A stretch of DNA of 64,000 nucleotides, taken from NCBI RefSeq assembly GCF_026183675.1, contig NZ_JAPIVK010000003.1, positions 6,407-70,406 on the forward strand, in the 5' to 3' direction. This DNA is from Microbulbifer halophilus. Its GTDB lineage: Bacteria > Pseudomonadota > Gammaproteobacteria > Pseudomonadales > Cellvibrionaceae. The translations under genes and the position numbers were made by a program. Below the pieces are notes generated by a model. The model saw only the letters and a list, made by a program, of their open reading frames with translations, was not told the origin of the DNA and ran no database searches. Shown in pieces: positions 16,997 to 28,045 of the stretch; the first letter of the stretch is position 1; each line of letters opens with the position of its first letter.

Positions 16997-18751
16997 TTAT
17001 TCGGCGGCGCCCATGGCAACCAGGTACTCGCGTATTTGCGAACTGCCCGCCCGGTTCAGCGGCGTCCTGTACTCATCGCCGTCGGCCCTCACGCCCAGGT
17101 TCACATCCGCTCCGTTTTGCACCAGGAAGCGAACCATCTCGAAGTGGCCGTGGTGAGCGGCGTTGATCAGCGGCGTTTCATCGGTCGACACAACGCCATT
17201 GATATCCGCACCCCGCTGGTAGAGTTGTCGGGCGATTTCCAGATTGCCGGTCATGGCCGCGGCGATCAGCGGGCTGCCATCCCATTTGGCTGATTGATTG
17301 ACGTCGGCACCCCAGTCGATCAGTTGCTCCACCATGACCTGGTGACCGGAACGGATGGCGACAATCAGCGGTGTACCGTCCCTCGGTACTGCGGCATCCA
17401 GATCCGCACCGCGCTGGTGGAGCAACTTCGCCAGCTCCAGTCGGTTGTGCCGGGCCGCGGCGATCATCGGGTTGCCGTCACCGAGGGCGGGCAGGTTGAC
17501 ATCCGCACCGGAGCGGATCAGGAATTCCGAAATTTCACGGTTGTTCTCGCGCACCGCCTCTATCAGGGCGGTGCCCTCTCCCAGCACCGGGGTATTGATA
17601 TCGAGGCCGTTGCTCTGCATTTCCCTCAGCGTCTGCATGTCACCCCTGCGGACCACCGCCATCATTCGCTCGCCTTCGGCGCGAGACAGGCCGGAGGCAT
17701 ATGCGGGTCGATCGGTGATGGACGCCAGATTCAGGCGCGGTGCGTATTCCCCGGCAACGCCCAGGCTGGCGATGGCAAGCGCGGAACAGGCGGCTGCGAT
17801 CGCCAACCACTTCGGCTTTTTTTCATTCCTGAATTTCAGCGCGGCATTAATTCTCTCTGCCAGGTCCTTCTTTTTTCGGAACAGGCCCATGGCCAGCACA
17901 CTCTGTCGCCGGGTAATCATCAACTCGGCGCAATCGAGCAGGGACTGCGCGAAGCGCTTGCCACTTCCCAGCATTCTGGCCGCGCGCAGATCGCAGGCCA
18001 GTTCCCGCGAAACATGAATCCTGCGATTGATCAGCCGCACCAGCGGGCTCCACCAGAACACAATCGCAACCAGCTCCTGCAGCGCGCCGACCCAGAGATC
18101 CCGGCGCCGGATATGGGCCCACTCGTGCAGAAGGATCGGTGCCAGTTGTCCACTGTCGAATTTTTCCGTAAACACTTCTGGCAGCAGGATCACCGGCTTT
18201 ATAAACCCGGCGGCCATGGGCGCGTCGATGGCGTCGGAAACCAGCAGCGGGCAGCGAATCGCCGCCGGACGGCTACCGCTGTGGCGGATAGCGGTTTTTA
18301 TCAGCCAGCGGGTACGCTGCGCCGAGCGCAGCAGGGCGCCCGCGCGCCAGACTGCGCCCAGCAGCCAGATCGACAGCAGCGCATAGACACCGGTTGCGGC
18401 TCTTTTCACCCAGCGGCCCGGCAGCGCCCGGGCATGGGCCTCACCGGCGGACGGGACTGCCGCCGCGTTGTCTGCTGTCCGGACCTTGTCGGCAATTGGC
18501 GCCGGGGTGCCGGTCTGCAGTGGCGAGGTCTGTGCGGCCTGGGTAGCGGCGACGCCCGGCTGTGTCGCCGGCGCCAGCGATAAAAAGGGCACCAGTACGC
18601 AGATGGCCAAGGCGGTGGTCCAGAGCCAGCTTTGCAGTTCGGCGTTCAGGTTCCACAGCCGATTGACTGCCAGCAGCGCCAGGATCAAGCAGGTCCCGAT
18701 CAGCAGGTGGCTCAACGTAAAGGTGGTAAAGAGGTTCAGTTCGAAAAGCAT
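16997..18751 (-). CDS. BlaR1/MecR1-type M56 membrane metallopeptidase with C-terminal ankyrin repeats
   Basis: A 584-residue membrane protein. Hydrophobic segments lie at about 8-30, 43-62, 122-143 and 314-333. The M56 zinc site HEWAH is at 209-213 with the downstream Glu in SRELACD. This is the layout of BlaR1, where a cytoplasmic-facing protease cleaves the BlaI repressor. In BlaR1 the segment after the fourth helix is a periplasmic penicillin-binding sensor; here it is replaced by about six ankyrin repeats (about 357-580: GADVNLPALGDGNPMIAAA, RGADLDAAV, WGADVNQS, RGADINGV, NGADVNLG). By that topology the ankyrin repeats would be periplasmic, which is unusual. It starts 15 bp after blaI. 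Confidence 0.9.
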   Translation of the reverse strand: MLFELNLFTTFTLSHLLIGTCLILALLAVNRLWNLNAELQSWLWTTALAICVLVPFLSLAPATQPGVAATQAAQTSPLQTGTPAPIADKVRTADNAAAVPSAGEAHARALPGRWVKRAATGVYALLSIWLLGAVWRAGALLRSAQRTRWLIKTAIRHSGSRPAAIRCPLLVSDAIDAPMAAGFIKPVILLPEVFTEKFDSGQLAPILLHEWAHIRRRDLWVGALQELVAIVFWWSPLVRLINRRIHVSRELACDLRAARMLGSGKRFAQSLLDCAELMITRRQSVLAMGLFRKKKDLAERINAALKFRNEKKPKWLAIAAACSALAIASLGVAGEYAPRLNLASITDRPAYASGLSRAEGERMMAVVRRGDMQTLREMQSNGLDINTPVLGEGTALIEAVRENNREISEFLIRSGADVNLPALGDGNPMIAAARHNRLELAKLLHQRGADLDAAVPRDGTPLIVAIRSGHQVMVEQLIDWGADVNQSAKWDGSPLIAAAMTGNLEIARQLYQRGADINGVVSTDETPLINAAHHGHFEMVRFLVQNGADVNLGVRADGDEYRTPLNRAGSSQIREYLVAMGAAE

Positions 18752-18766
18752 GGGGTGGCCCGCCGC

Positions 18767-19144
18767 TCAGTCCGTTTCGTCGATTTTCTTCTGCAGGGCC
18801 TCGAGGTCCTTCAGCTCGATATCCGTTTCCCGCATCAGGTGCTGCGCCAGCAGTTCCGGCGAACTGCCGAAGAAGCGATTCAACAGGTTCTTGAGCGCGC
18901 TCTGGCGGGCCTCGGTGCGGCTCATACGAGCGCGGTAGATAAATGCACGCCCCTCCTTGCGGAAGTCGGCATGGCCTTTCTCCGCGAGGATTTTGCACAT
19001 GGTCTGCACGGTGGTGTAAGCGACGGGCTTTTCTGCCGCAAGGGCGCCGGCGATATCCTTCACCGAGGATTCGCCCCGCTCCCAGAGTATTTCCATGATG
19101 CCCTGCTCGCCGTCGGTGAGCTGTTCGGATCTTTTCCTGGCCAT
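18767..19144 (-). CDS. BlaI/MecI/CopY-family transcriptional repressor
   Basis: A 125-residue winged-helix repressor: LTDGEQGIMEILWERGESSVKDIAGAL and the recognition segment AYTTVQTMCKILAEKGHADF are the family core, followed by a C-terminal dimerisation helix region. BlaI proteins are inactivated by cleavage by a BlaR1-type protease, and that gene follows 15 bp downstream. Two perfect palindromes in the upstream gap are the likely autoregulatory operators. Confidence 0.93.
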   Translation of the reverse strand: MARKRSEQLTDGEQGIMEILWERGESSVKDIAGALAAEKPVAYTTVQTMCKILAEKGHADFRKEGRAFIYRARMSRTEARQSALKNLLNRFFGSSPELLAQHLMRETDIELKDLEALQKKIDETD

Positions 19145-19157
19145 CGGTCAACCTACT

Positions 19158-19218
19158 AACTAATTAGTTTTATTGACTCTAGCCAGGCGAGTCTTGCCAG
19201 TCAACTAATTAATTAGTT
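19158..19218. promoter_or_regulatory. Two palindromic operators upstream of blaI
   Basis: AACTAATTAGTT (12 bp, perfect palindrome) at 19158-19169 and AACTAATTAATTAGTT (16 bp, perfect palindrome) at 19203-19218 lie 13 and 58 bp before the blaI start. Paired dyads of this kind are typical BlaI/MecI binding sites. Confidence 0.75.
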
Positions 19219-19340
19219 TTAGTGGGCGATCAGAACGGTTCTCTTAAGAAGGGAAAGCCCGATGCCCGGCATGCCCTGGAAATGCTGTTTCACGACGTGA
19301 TCCATATCCGGGGCACCAGCGGACATGGAAAACCCTCACC

Positions 19341-19970
19341 CTATTCCGGGCGGGAGCGACGGTCGCCGGCAAACCCCGCCTCCGCCAGCCGCAGGCAGTG
19401 GTCGCGGATATCGGCGGGCCAACCGGCGATCTCGTTCGCGTACAGATCCCGCTCGCCGGCGAACAGGGCGCGGCTGGCCTCCTCGAAACGGGGGCGATTG
19501 CCGGCCATGGCCACCATAAATCGGTAACAGGACTCCCGTGCCGCGCGGCGCCGGTCCCTGCCGGAATTGGCCCGCCGCGCCTCCTCCACCAGCCTGCGCA
19601 GTGCCACCGAGGCGCCGCCTGGCTGGCTGGCCAGCCACTCCCAGTGGCGCGGCAGCAAAGTCACTTCCCGCGCCACCACGCCGAGCTTCGGCCGCCCGCG
19701 ACCGCGCTTCTTCGGCGGCCCGTCCGCGCCGGTATCCGCGGCTCCGGTTTCTCTGCGGGAGTCCAGGCGGCGCACCACATCCGCGGCGCTGCCGCGAAAG
19801 TCCACTTCCACGAGGCGGCTGTCCCGTTCATCGAATATCAGCACGGACGGCAGCTGGTCGTCGGTCAACTCAAGTTTGCAAGCACTCACTACAGATTTGA
19901 TGGCGCCCCTGGCGACGAGCTTTTCGCCCATAAATGCGCTGCAGGATCGGCTCGATGGATTGTCATTCAC
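19341..19970 (-). CDS. DUF2239 family protein, probably DNA-binding
   Basis: A 209-residue protein with the DUF2239 layout: an N-terminal beta domain (CSAFMGEKLVARGAIKSVV, LIFDERDSRLVEVDFRG), a basic AT-hook-like KKRGRGRPKLG linker near residue 100, then VAREVTLLPRHWEWLASQPG and ASVALRRLVEEARR, which read like a ribbon-helix-helix domain, and a helical tail. Two near-identical direct repeats lie just upstream. Function is not established; a role as a regulator that controls its own promoter is an inference. Confidence 0.8.
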   Translation of the reverse strand: MNDNPSSRSCSAFMGEKLVARGAIKSVVSACKLELTDDQLPSVLIFDERDSRLVEVDFRGSAADVVRRLDSRRETGAADTGADGPPKKRGRGRPKLGVVAREVTLLPRHWEWLASQPGGASVALRRLVEEARRANSGRDRRRAARESCYRFMVAMAGNRPRFEEASRALFAGERDLYANEIAGWPADIRDHCLRLAEAGFAGDRRSRPE

Positions 19971-19986
19971 GAATCTCTCTCCAGTA

Positions 19987-20032
19987 TTTTACCCGGATAA
20001 AATTATAGCCCTATTTTTACCCGGATTAAATT
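19987..20032. promoter_or_regulatory. Direct-repeat operator candidate upstream of the DUF2239 gene
   Basis: TTTTACCCGGATAAAATT (19987-20004) and TTTTACCCGGATTAAATT (20015-20032) match at 17 of 18 positions with a 28-bp period. Each contains an imperfect dyad around CCGG. They lie 17-62 bp before the DUF2239 start and could also serve the divergent GNAT gene. Confidence 0.6.
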
Positions 20033-20130
20033 CTTTTGGATCTGCTGAATCCTGAGCAAGGGATCCGTCGGTAGGAGATCAGTCGGCGTCTGATTAGCAT
20101 TGTTTGCAAGTGTTCACTTACGGGGAGCCG

Positions 20131-20583
20131 ATGATACGCAAGGCATCGAGCGCAGATCTGGAAAGGATGGAGCAGCTCTGGCTCTATTCGGTTGTCACCG
20201 CCCATCCGAGCCTGCCCAGAAGTTACTGGCAGGCCCGCTTGACCGCGTTTCGCCGCAACTGTCTGGGGGCCTCGAGCTGTCTCGTCTACTGTGAGGGCCG
20301 CCACCGGGCTGCGGACGGATTTGCGGTGGTGGGGCCGGACCGGGCACTGGTGTTCCTGTGCGTGACACCCGCGGTCAGCCGCCGCGGCGGCGGCGGGGAG
20401 CTGATGCGGGCGGCGAAAGTGGGGCGCACGGAAATGCACGCCACGGTGTTGCAGGAAAACCTGGCCGGACGCTACTTCCTGCAGCGGCACGGTTTTGTGG
20501 AAACGGAACGTCTTCCCTGCGCCGATGCGGGCCAGACGGAGATTGTCATGCGCTATAGCGCCCGGCGCGCGGACGCAGCCTGA
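20131..20583 (+). CDS. GNAT-family N-acetyltransferase
   Basis: A 150-residue acetyltransferase. I take the ATG at 20131 (MIRKASSADLERMEQLWLYS, the classic GNAT opening), with GGGGAG just upstream, rather than the TTG at 20104. The acetyl-CoA site appears as FLCVTPAVSRRGGGGELMRAA. The AGRYFLQRHGFVETERLP segment is the usual beta5-alpha4 region, and the end is VMRYSA. It resembles YjaB/RimI-like members. The substrate is unknown. Confidence 0.85.
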   Translation: MIRKASSADLERMEQLWLYSVVTAHPSLPRSYWQARLTAFRRNCLGASSCLVYCEGRHRAADGFAVVGPDRALVFLCVTPAVSRRGGGGELMRAAKVGRTEMHATVLQENLAGRYFLQRHGFVETERLPCADAGQTEIVMRYSARRADAA

Positions 20584-20695
20584 GGCGCGCCCCTCCATAT
20601 ATAACCAAAACTTTAGTTATCACTCATTTTTATTGTTTCTCAATCCTTCCCGGCGCGAGTAGCATTTCCCCTGTCCATTTACCAACACAGCTTTG

Positions 20696-21379
20696 ATGAC
20701 CATGGGACTGAACGCCAGCACTCGCAATATCGTCGCACCGCAGCGCACCTTTCACCACGGCGCCGACCTGGATGCCTTCAATCAGCGCTTCCGGGATGCA
20801 AAGCCGAGCGAGATCATGCGCTTTACCATCGAGGAGGCGGAGAATCCGGTGGTGTTCACCAACTTCCGGCCGCTGGCGGTGGCCTTCCTGCACCTGGTGA
20901 CCCGCGCCAAACCGGATGTTCCGGTGATCTGGGTGGATCACGGCTATAACACACCGGAGACCTACCGGCATATCGAGCGGCTGATCAAGCAGCTGGACCT
21001 GAACCTGTACACCTATTCGCCGAAAATGTCGGCGGCGCACTACAACGCTGTCTACGGCGGTATTCCCAAGCTGGATACGCCGGAGCACGACTTCTTCTCG
21101 CGCACCGTCAAGCTGGAACCGTTCAACCGCGCCATGCAGGAGCTCCAGCCGGACGTATGGCTGAACGGTATCCGCCACGACCAGAACGCCCACCGCAAGA
21201 ACCTGGATGTGTTCACCAGGGGCAACCACGGCACCGTGCGCGTGGCGCCGATGTTCCACCTGAAGGAGATCGACGTCGAGGAGTATGTGTACGAGAACGA
21301 CCTGCCGGACAACGACGTCTACTTCGATCCGACCAAGGGGGAGGAGCATCGGGAGTGTGGGTTGTTGCTGCAGAAGTGA
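20696..21379 (+). CDS. Phosphoadenosine phosphosulfate reductase (CysH) family protein, divergent
   Basis: A 227-residue PP-loop-type protein that follows CysH throughout: PDVPVIWVDHGYNTPETYRH, then LNLYTYSPKMSAAHYNAVYGG, NGIRHDQNAHRKNL (the RxxQxxxR block) and the final cysteine motif. Two features differ from E. coli CysH. The PP-loop reads FTNFRPLA instead of a Ser-Ser-Ser-Phe-Gly type loop, and the C-terminal ECGLH is ECGLLLQK, so the His after the catalytic Cys region is lost. It stands alone, with no cysI/cysJ beside it. A normal assimilatory role is therefore uncertain. Start ATG 20696 or 20702. Confidence 0.8.
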   Translation: MTMGLNASTRNIVAPQRTFHHGADLDAFNQRFRDAKPSEIMRFTIEEAENPVVFTNFRPLAVAFLHLVTRAKPDVPVIWVDHGYNTPETYRHIERLIKQLDLNLYTYSPKMSAAHYNAVYGGIPKLDTPEHDFFSRTVKLEPFNRAMQELQPDVWLNGIRHDQNAHRKNLDVFTRGNHGTVRVAPMFHLKEIDVEEYVYENDLPDNDVYFDPTKGEEHRECGLLLQK

Positions 21380-21390
21380 CTTTTCCTTCC

Positions 21391-21434
21391 CCCCAACAAA
21401 AACGGCCGCTAGAAAGCGGCCGTTTTTGTTGGGG
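21391..21434. terminator. Bidirectional terminator between the cysH-like gene and gyrB
   Basis: A perfect 20-bp stem (CCCCAACAAAAACGGCCGCT / its complement) with an AGAA loop carries A- and T-runs in both arms, so it can end transcription from both converging genes. Confidence 0.93.
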
Positions 21435-21542
21435 GATGGCTGTCTGTTTGGGGCCTCTTTAGGCTGCCCTCTCTCCCGGCCCCTCTCCCGGGGGGAGAGG
21501 GGAGCTTGCTGTTAGTGCCGAGCTGGGGCTCGGCGCTCCCGG

Positions 21543-23975
<2,433 letters not shown>

Positions 23976-23981
23976 TCATCA

Positions 23982-25088
23982 TTACGGGGCCGACTCGGGT
24001 TCGGCACAGATACGCCCATGTTCCACGTGGAACACTGTCGGGCAATTCCAGGGTGAAGGCAGGGTCAGCCAAGGCCGACTGGTGGCTTCACGGTCAATTC
24101 CGGTTACCAGCACCTGGCTGGCGCAACGGCTCACCCATTGGGCGAACCGGGTCTGGTTATCCTTGTCCAGTTCCGCCGGCAGGTCGTCTACCAGGAACAC
24201 CGGCTTCTGGTTGTGTTGGCGCACCAGTTCCGCCATGGCGGTGCGCAGGGCGCAGACCAGCATCTTCTGCTGGCCGCGGGAGAGGATATGTTGTGCTGCC
24301 TCTCCGGCGACGGTAAAGCGCAGGTCGGCCCTGTGCGGGCCGCTGCGGGTGTGCCCCTGGGCCAGGTCGCCCTCGCGGGATTCCGCCAATGCCCGATGCA
24401 GATCCAATTCCCGGCGCCAACCGCGCCGATAGGACAGCTCCACACGGGTCAGCGGAGAGTCCGGCAGCTCGCGGATAAAGGCACTGGTAATTGCCTGCAG
24501 CTCGCCGAACACAGCGCGGCGCAGCTCGTCCATACGATTGCCACTCTGAGCCAGTCGCTGCTCCCAGATATCCATTTGCTCGGCGCTGATTTTACCACGT
24601 CGGAGCAGCGCATTTCGCTGGCGCAGCGCTATCTGGTAGTTTTTCCACTCCTGCGCGTAACCATGTTCCACGTGGAACACTGTCCAGTCCAGCAGGCGCC
24701 GGCGCACGCCGGGACCACCATCCAGTGCCGAGAAGCTGTCGCTGTTGATCACCTGAAGCGGCAGGCAGCTGGCAAGCCGGGAGCTGGATTCCGCCGGCGC
24801 CCGGTTGATACGGATACGGCCGCCGCCGCTGCGCAGGCGCTCCACGCCGAGACTATCGCCCCCGTCCAGTCGGCCGAAAACGGTCAGCGCCTCGGCGCCC
24901 TCCTGAATCACCGCCCGGTGCTGGCGGGAGCGGAAGGAGCGGCCGGTGGCGAGCATGTGCACCGCTTCCAGCAGTGATGTCTTGCCGCTGCCGTTGGCGC
25001 CGTAGAAGAGGTTGATGCCCTCCCCCAGGGAGAGATCGGCGTTGTCGATATTGCGCAAGTGGGTCAGTGACAGTCTGCTCAACGCCAC
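23982..25088 (-). CDS. recF: DNA replication and repair protein RecF
   Basis: An SMC-like ATPase that helps load RecA at gaps. It has Walker A (GANGSGKTSLLEA near residue 30), the signature block SRGQQKMLVCALR and Walker B (VFLVDDLPAELD). I start it at the GTG at 25088 because GGAGG sits seven bases upstream, which gives 368 residues beginning MALSRLSLTHLRNI, like E. coli RecF. A GTG at 25109 is the alternative. Two parS sites are embedded in the coding sequence and encode the same peptide VFHVEH at residues about 137 and 352. Confidence 0.95.
   Translation of the reverse strand: MALSRLSLTHLRNIDNADLSLGEGINLFYGANGSGKTSLLEAVHMLATGRSFRSRQHRAVIQEGAEALTVFGRLDGGDSLGVERLRSGGGRIRINRAPAESSSRLASCLPLQVINSDSFSALDGGPGVRRRLLDWTVFHVEHGYAQEWKNYQIALRQRNALLRRGKISAEQMDIWEQRLAQSGNRMDELRRAVFGELQAITSAFIRELPDSPLTRVELSYRRGWRRELDLHRALAESREGDLAQGHTRSGPHRADLRFTVAGEAAQHILSRGQQKMLVCALRTAMAELVRQHNQKPVFLVDDLPAELDKDNQTRFAQWVSRCASQVLVTGIDREATSRPWLTLPSPWNCPTVFHVEHGRICAEPESAP
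24020..24035. promoter_or_regulatory. parS: parS centromere site 1
   Basis: TGTTCCACGTGGAACA is a perfect 16-bp palindrome matching the bacterial parS consensus (TGTTNCACGTGNAACA). It lies near the 3' end of recF and would be bound by the ParB encoded at 37059. Confidence 0.93.
24664..24679. promoter_or_regulatory. parS: parS centromere site 2
   Basis: A second identical copy of TGTTCCACGTGGAACA, 644 bp from the first, again inside recF and in the same reading phase. Confidence 0.93.
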
Positions 25089-25149
25089 TCGAACACCTCC
25101 GGCGCGCACACGGTCACAGCGGGGAACAGTGCAGTGTGCCCCCCATATA

Positions 25150-25180
25150 AAAAGACCGCCATCCCCGGAGAGATGGCGGT
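25150..25180 (-). terminator. Terminator between dnaN and recF
   Basis: Read on the minus strand, ACCGCCAT/ATGGCGGT makes an 8-bp stem (25155-25180) followed by TCTTTTTAT. It would separate dnaN from recF-gyrB transcription or attenuate read-through. Confidence 0.75.
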
Positions 25181-25215
25181 TTCTTCAATCGAAAACCGGG
25201 TGCGTTCGACTGCCA

Positions 25216-26322
25216 TCAGAGCCGCATCGGCATGATCACGTAGACCGCATCGCCCTCTTCCGGCTGCTGCAAGAGCGCACTGCTGTTGGCATCGGCAAGG
25301 CCGATACGGATCTGGTCGCTGTGGATGGCACCGGTCACGTCCAGGAGGTAGCCCACGTTGAAGCCGATCTCCAGCGGTTCGCCCACGTAGTCCACCACCA
25401 GCTGCTCTTCAGCCTCTTCCTGCTCCGGGTTGTTGGCAACGATCTGCAGCAGGCCCTCGGAAACCTGCAGGCGCACGCCGCGGTACTTCTCGTTGGACAG
25501 GATGGCCGCGCGGGAGAACGCCTGGCGCAGCGTCTGGCGGTCGGCAAAAATCTCGTTGCCGGTAGCGCGGGGCAACACCCGCTCGTAGTCCGGGAACTTG
25601 CCGTCCACCAACTTGGAGGTGAAGGTGAACTGGCCGCTGTTGACGCGGATATGGTTGTTGCCCAGCACCACGTCCGCCTGGGCATCGGTGTCCTCCAGCA
25701 GGCGGCCGAGCTCCAGTACCCCTTTGCGCGGCACGATCGCCTGGATCGGCGATTCCACATTCAGGCCCGGCGCATCGCGATCGCACAGCGCCAGGCGGTG
25801 GCCGTCGGTGGCCACGGCACGCAACTGTTGCGGGCGGCACTCCATCAGCAGGCCGTTCAGGTAGTAGCGCACATCCTGCTGCGCCATGGCGAAGCCGGTG
25901 GCCTCGATCAGGCGGCGAATCTCGCGCTGGGAGATTTCGAAGCGGGTCTGGGCCGTGGTCTCTTCCTGGTTGGGGAAGTCCTCCGCCGGCAGGGTCGAAA
26001 GCTGGAAGCGGCTGCGGCCGCTGCGCAGAATCAGGCGCTCGCCGTCGCGCTCGAACTTGAGTTCGGCACCCTCCGGCAGGGAGCGGCAAATATCCAGCAG
26101 CTTGCGCGCCGGAACCGTCACCTCGCCTTCCATCTCCACGCCGTCCACTGGCAGGCGGCCGACGATTTCCACCTCCAGGTCGGTACCGGTCAGGGACAGC
26201 TCCTGTCCCTGCAGTTGCACCAGTACATTGGCCAGCACCGGCAGTGTCTGCCGCTTTTCCACCACACCGGCGACCAGCTGTAGGGGCTTGAGAAGGGCGT
26301 CCCGGCTCACATTGAATTTCAT
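25216..26322 (-). CDS. dnaN: DNA polymerase III beta subunit (sliding clamp)
   Basis: The ring-shaped processivity clamp, 368 residues, the standard size. It begins MKFNVSRDALLKPLQLVAGVVEKRQTLPVL and ends in VYVIMPMRL, the conserved C-terminal MPMRL that forms part of the hydrophobic partner-binding cleft. It is 53 bp downstream of dnaA on the same strand, in the usual dnaA-dnaN-recF-gyrB order. Confidence 0.98.
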   Translation of the reverse strand: MKFNVSRDALLKPLQLVAGVVEKRQTLPVLANVLVQLQGQELSLTGTDLEVEIVGRLPVDGVEMEGEVTVPARKLLDICRSLPEGAELKFERDGERLILRSGRSRFQLSTLPAEDFPNQEETTAQTRFEISQREIRRLIEATGFAMAQQDVRYYLNGLLMECRPQQLRAVATDGHRLALCDRDAPGLNVESPIQAIVPRKGVLELGRLLEDTDAQADVVLGNNHIRVNSGQFTFTSKLVDGKFPDYERVLPRATGNEIFADRQTLRQAFSRAAILSNEKYRGVRLQVSEGLLQIVANNPEQEEAEEQLVVDYVGEPLEIGFNVGYLLDVTGAIHSDQIRIGLADANSSALLQQPEEGDAVYVIMPMRL

Positions 26323-26375
26323 CGGTAGTTTCGCCTTGCTTGTTTGTCGGTTTATTCGTTTCCCGATCGCTCGGA

Positions 26376-27992
26376 TCAGGTCGTCAGCGAGCGCGTCAGG
26401 AGTTTTACATCCTCGCTGATATCCGCATCGGACTCCTGCAGTTCGCGGATTTTACGGCAGGCGTGCAGCACCGTGGTGTGATCTCGCCCGCCAAAGGCGT
26501 CGCCGATTTCCGGCAGACTGTGATTGGTCAACTCCTTGGCCAGCGACATGGCCACCTGGCGCGGCCGCGCCACCGAGCGGCTGCGACGCTTGGAGAGCAG
26601 ATCCGCCACTTTGATCTTGTAGTACTCGGCCACCACGCGCTGGATATTGTCCACGCTCACCAGGCGATCCTGCAGCGCCAGCAGATCCTTGAGCGCCTCG
26701 CGCACCAGAATATCGTCGATCGGGCGGCCGGTGAACTGGGCATTGGCGATCACCCGCCGCAGCGCCCCCTCGAGTTCGCGCACATTGGAACGAATGCGCT
26801 GCGCGATAAAGAAAGCGGAATCGTGGGGCAGGTCCACGCCCACCTGCTCCGCCTTCTTCATCAATATGGCCACCCGCGTCTCCAGCTCCGGCGGCTCCAC
26901 CGCCACCGTTAGGCCCCAGCCGAACCGGGACTTGAGGCGCTCCTCGAGACCGTCGATCTCCTTCGGATAACGGTCGCAGGTGAGGATGATCTGCTGTCCA
27001 CCCTCGAGCAGCGCATTGAAGGTGTGGAAGAACTCCTCCTGGGAGCGCTCCTTGCCGGCGAAAAACTGGATATCGTCGATCAGCAGTGCGTCCACGGAAC
27101 GGTAGTAGCGCTTGAAGTCGCTGATCGCGTTCAACTGCAGTGCCTTGACCATATCGGCGACAAAGCGCTCCGAGTGCAGATAGACCACTTTCGCATTGGG
27201 GTTGCGCTCCAGCAGCGCATTGCCCACCGCGTGCATCAGGTGGGTCTTGCCCAGGCCCACGCCACCGTAGATGAAGAGGGGATTGTAGGAGCCGCCGGGG
27301 TTATCGGAAATCTGCTGCGCCGCCGCCAGGCCCAACTGGTTGGACTTGCCCTCGACGAAAGAGGTGAAGGTGAAGTTCCGGTTCAGGGAGCTGCCGTGCT
27401 TGATGGCGCCCTCCACCTCCACATTGCGCACCGGCTCCGCGGCCGGGCGCTGGGTCGGAGGGCTGGGCGGCGCGCGCAGATCGGTCAGCGCCAGCTCGCC
27501 GCTGGTAACCTGGTCCGCGGTGGCCTCTTCCGCGGCGGCGCGGGAGGCCGCGGTGGTGTCGTAGCCACCGAAGCGGGTCTGGGAACTGCCGTTGAACGGG
27601 GAGGAGAATGCGCCCTGCGATACCGGCGAACCGGCCACACCCGGCTGCGGGGTGCCGCCGCCGAAGGCGGAATTGCCGCCGTCGGCCCGCCCGCGATCCG
27701 CGGCCGGGCGGTTGCGCTGGAAACGCGTGGGGCGGCGATCCGCCGGGCGGCGCTCGATGATACCCAGCACCACCCGGGGCGGCTGCTCGCCACCGAAATG
27801 CTGCACCAGCTCGAGGATGCGGTTCAGGAACTTGTCTCCCACCCAGTCGCGCACGAAGCGGTTGGGCGCCAGCAGGCGCATTTCCCCCGCCGCCGGACTC
27901 ACCCGCAGCGGTCTGATCCAGGTGTTGAACTGCTGTGATGGCAGCTCATCCTGCAAACAGCTGGCGCACTGCTTCCATACGGATTCAGACAA
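26376..27992 (-). CDS. dnaA: Chromosomal replication initiator DnaA
   Basis: The AAA+ initiator that binds DnaA boxes and melts the origin. Domain I opens [29 protein letters not shown]. Domain II is a long, poorly conserved linker rich in Gly, Ser and Pro (about 95-215). Domain III carries Walker A ([14 protein letters not shown]), Walker B ([14 protein letters not shown]) and the arginine-rich [10 protein letters not shown] box. Domain IV has the DnaA-box signature [15 protein letters not shown]. No ATG lies at the right place: three in-frame TTGs occur, and I prefer the one at 27992 (GGGGGG four bases upstream, 538 residues) over the one at 28013. A hairpin with a U-run lies just upstream in the leader. 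Confidence 0.96.
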   Translation of the reverse strand: MSESVWKQCASCLQDELPSQQFNTWIRPLRVSPAAGEMRLLAPNRFVRDWVGDKFLNRILELVQHFGGEQPPRVVLGIIERRPADRRPTRFQRNRPAADRGRADGGNSAFGGGTPQPGVAGSPVSQGAFSSPFNGSSQTRFGGYDTTAASRAAAEEATADQVTSGELALTDLRAPPSPPTQRPAAEPVRNVEVEGAIKHGSSLNRNFTFTSFVEGKSNQLGLAAAQQISDNPGGSYNPLFIYGGVGLGKTHLMHAVGNALLERNPNAKVVYLHSERFVADMVKALQLNAISDFKRYYRSVDALLIDDIQFFAGKERSQEEFFHTFNALLEGGQQIILTCDRYPKEIDGLEERLKSRFGWGLTVAVEPPELETRVAILMKKAEQVGVDLPHDSAFFIAQRIRSNVRELEGALRRVIANAQFTGRPIDDILVREALKDLLALQDRLVSVDNIQRVVAEYYKIKVADLLSKRRSRSVARPRQVAMSLAKELTNHSLPEIGDAFGGRDHTTVLHACRKIRELQESDADISEDVKLLTRSLTT

Positions 27993-28010
27993 GAAACCCC
28001 CCAAAAACCC

Positions 28011-28045
28011 CAAGAAAAAAGACCCGGAGAACAGGAACGTCCGGG
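28011..28045 (-). terminator. Terminator-like hairpin in the dnaA leader
   Basis: Reading toward dnaA, CCCGGA (28045-28040) pairs with TCCGGG (28028-28023) around an 11-base loop and is followed by TCTTTTTT, about 20-30 bases before the start codon. It could act as an attenuator. The stem is only six pairs, so efficiency is uncertain. Confidence 0.5.
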
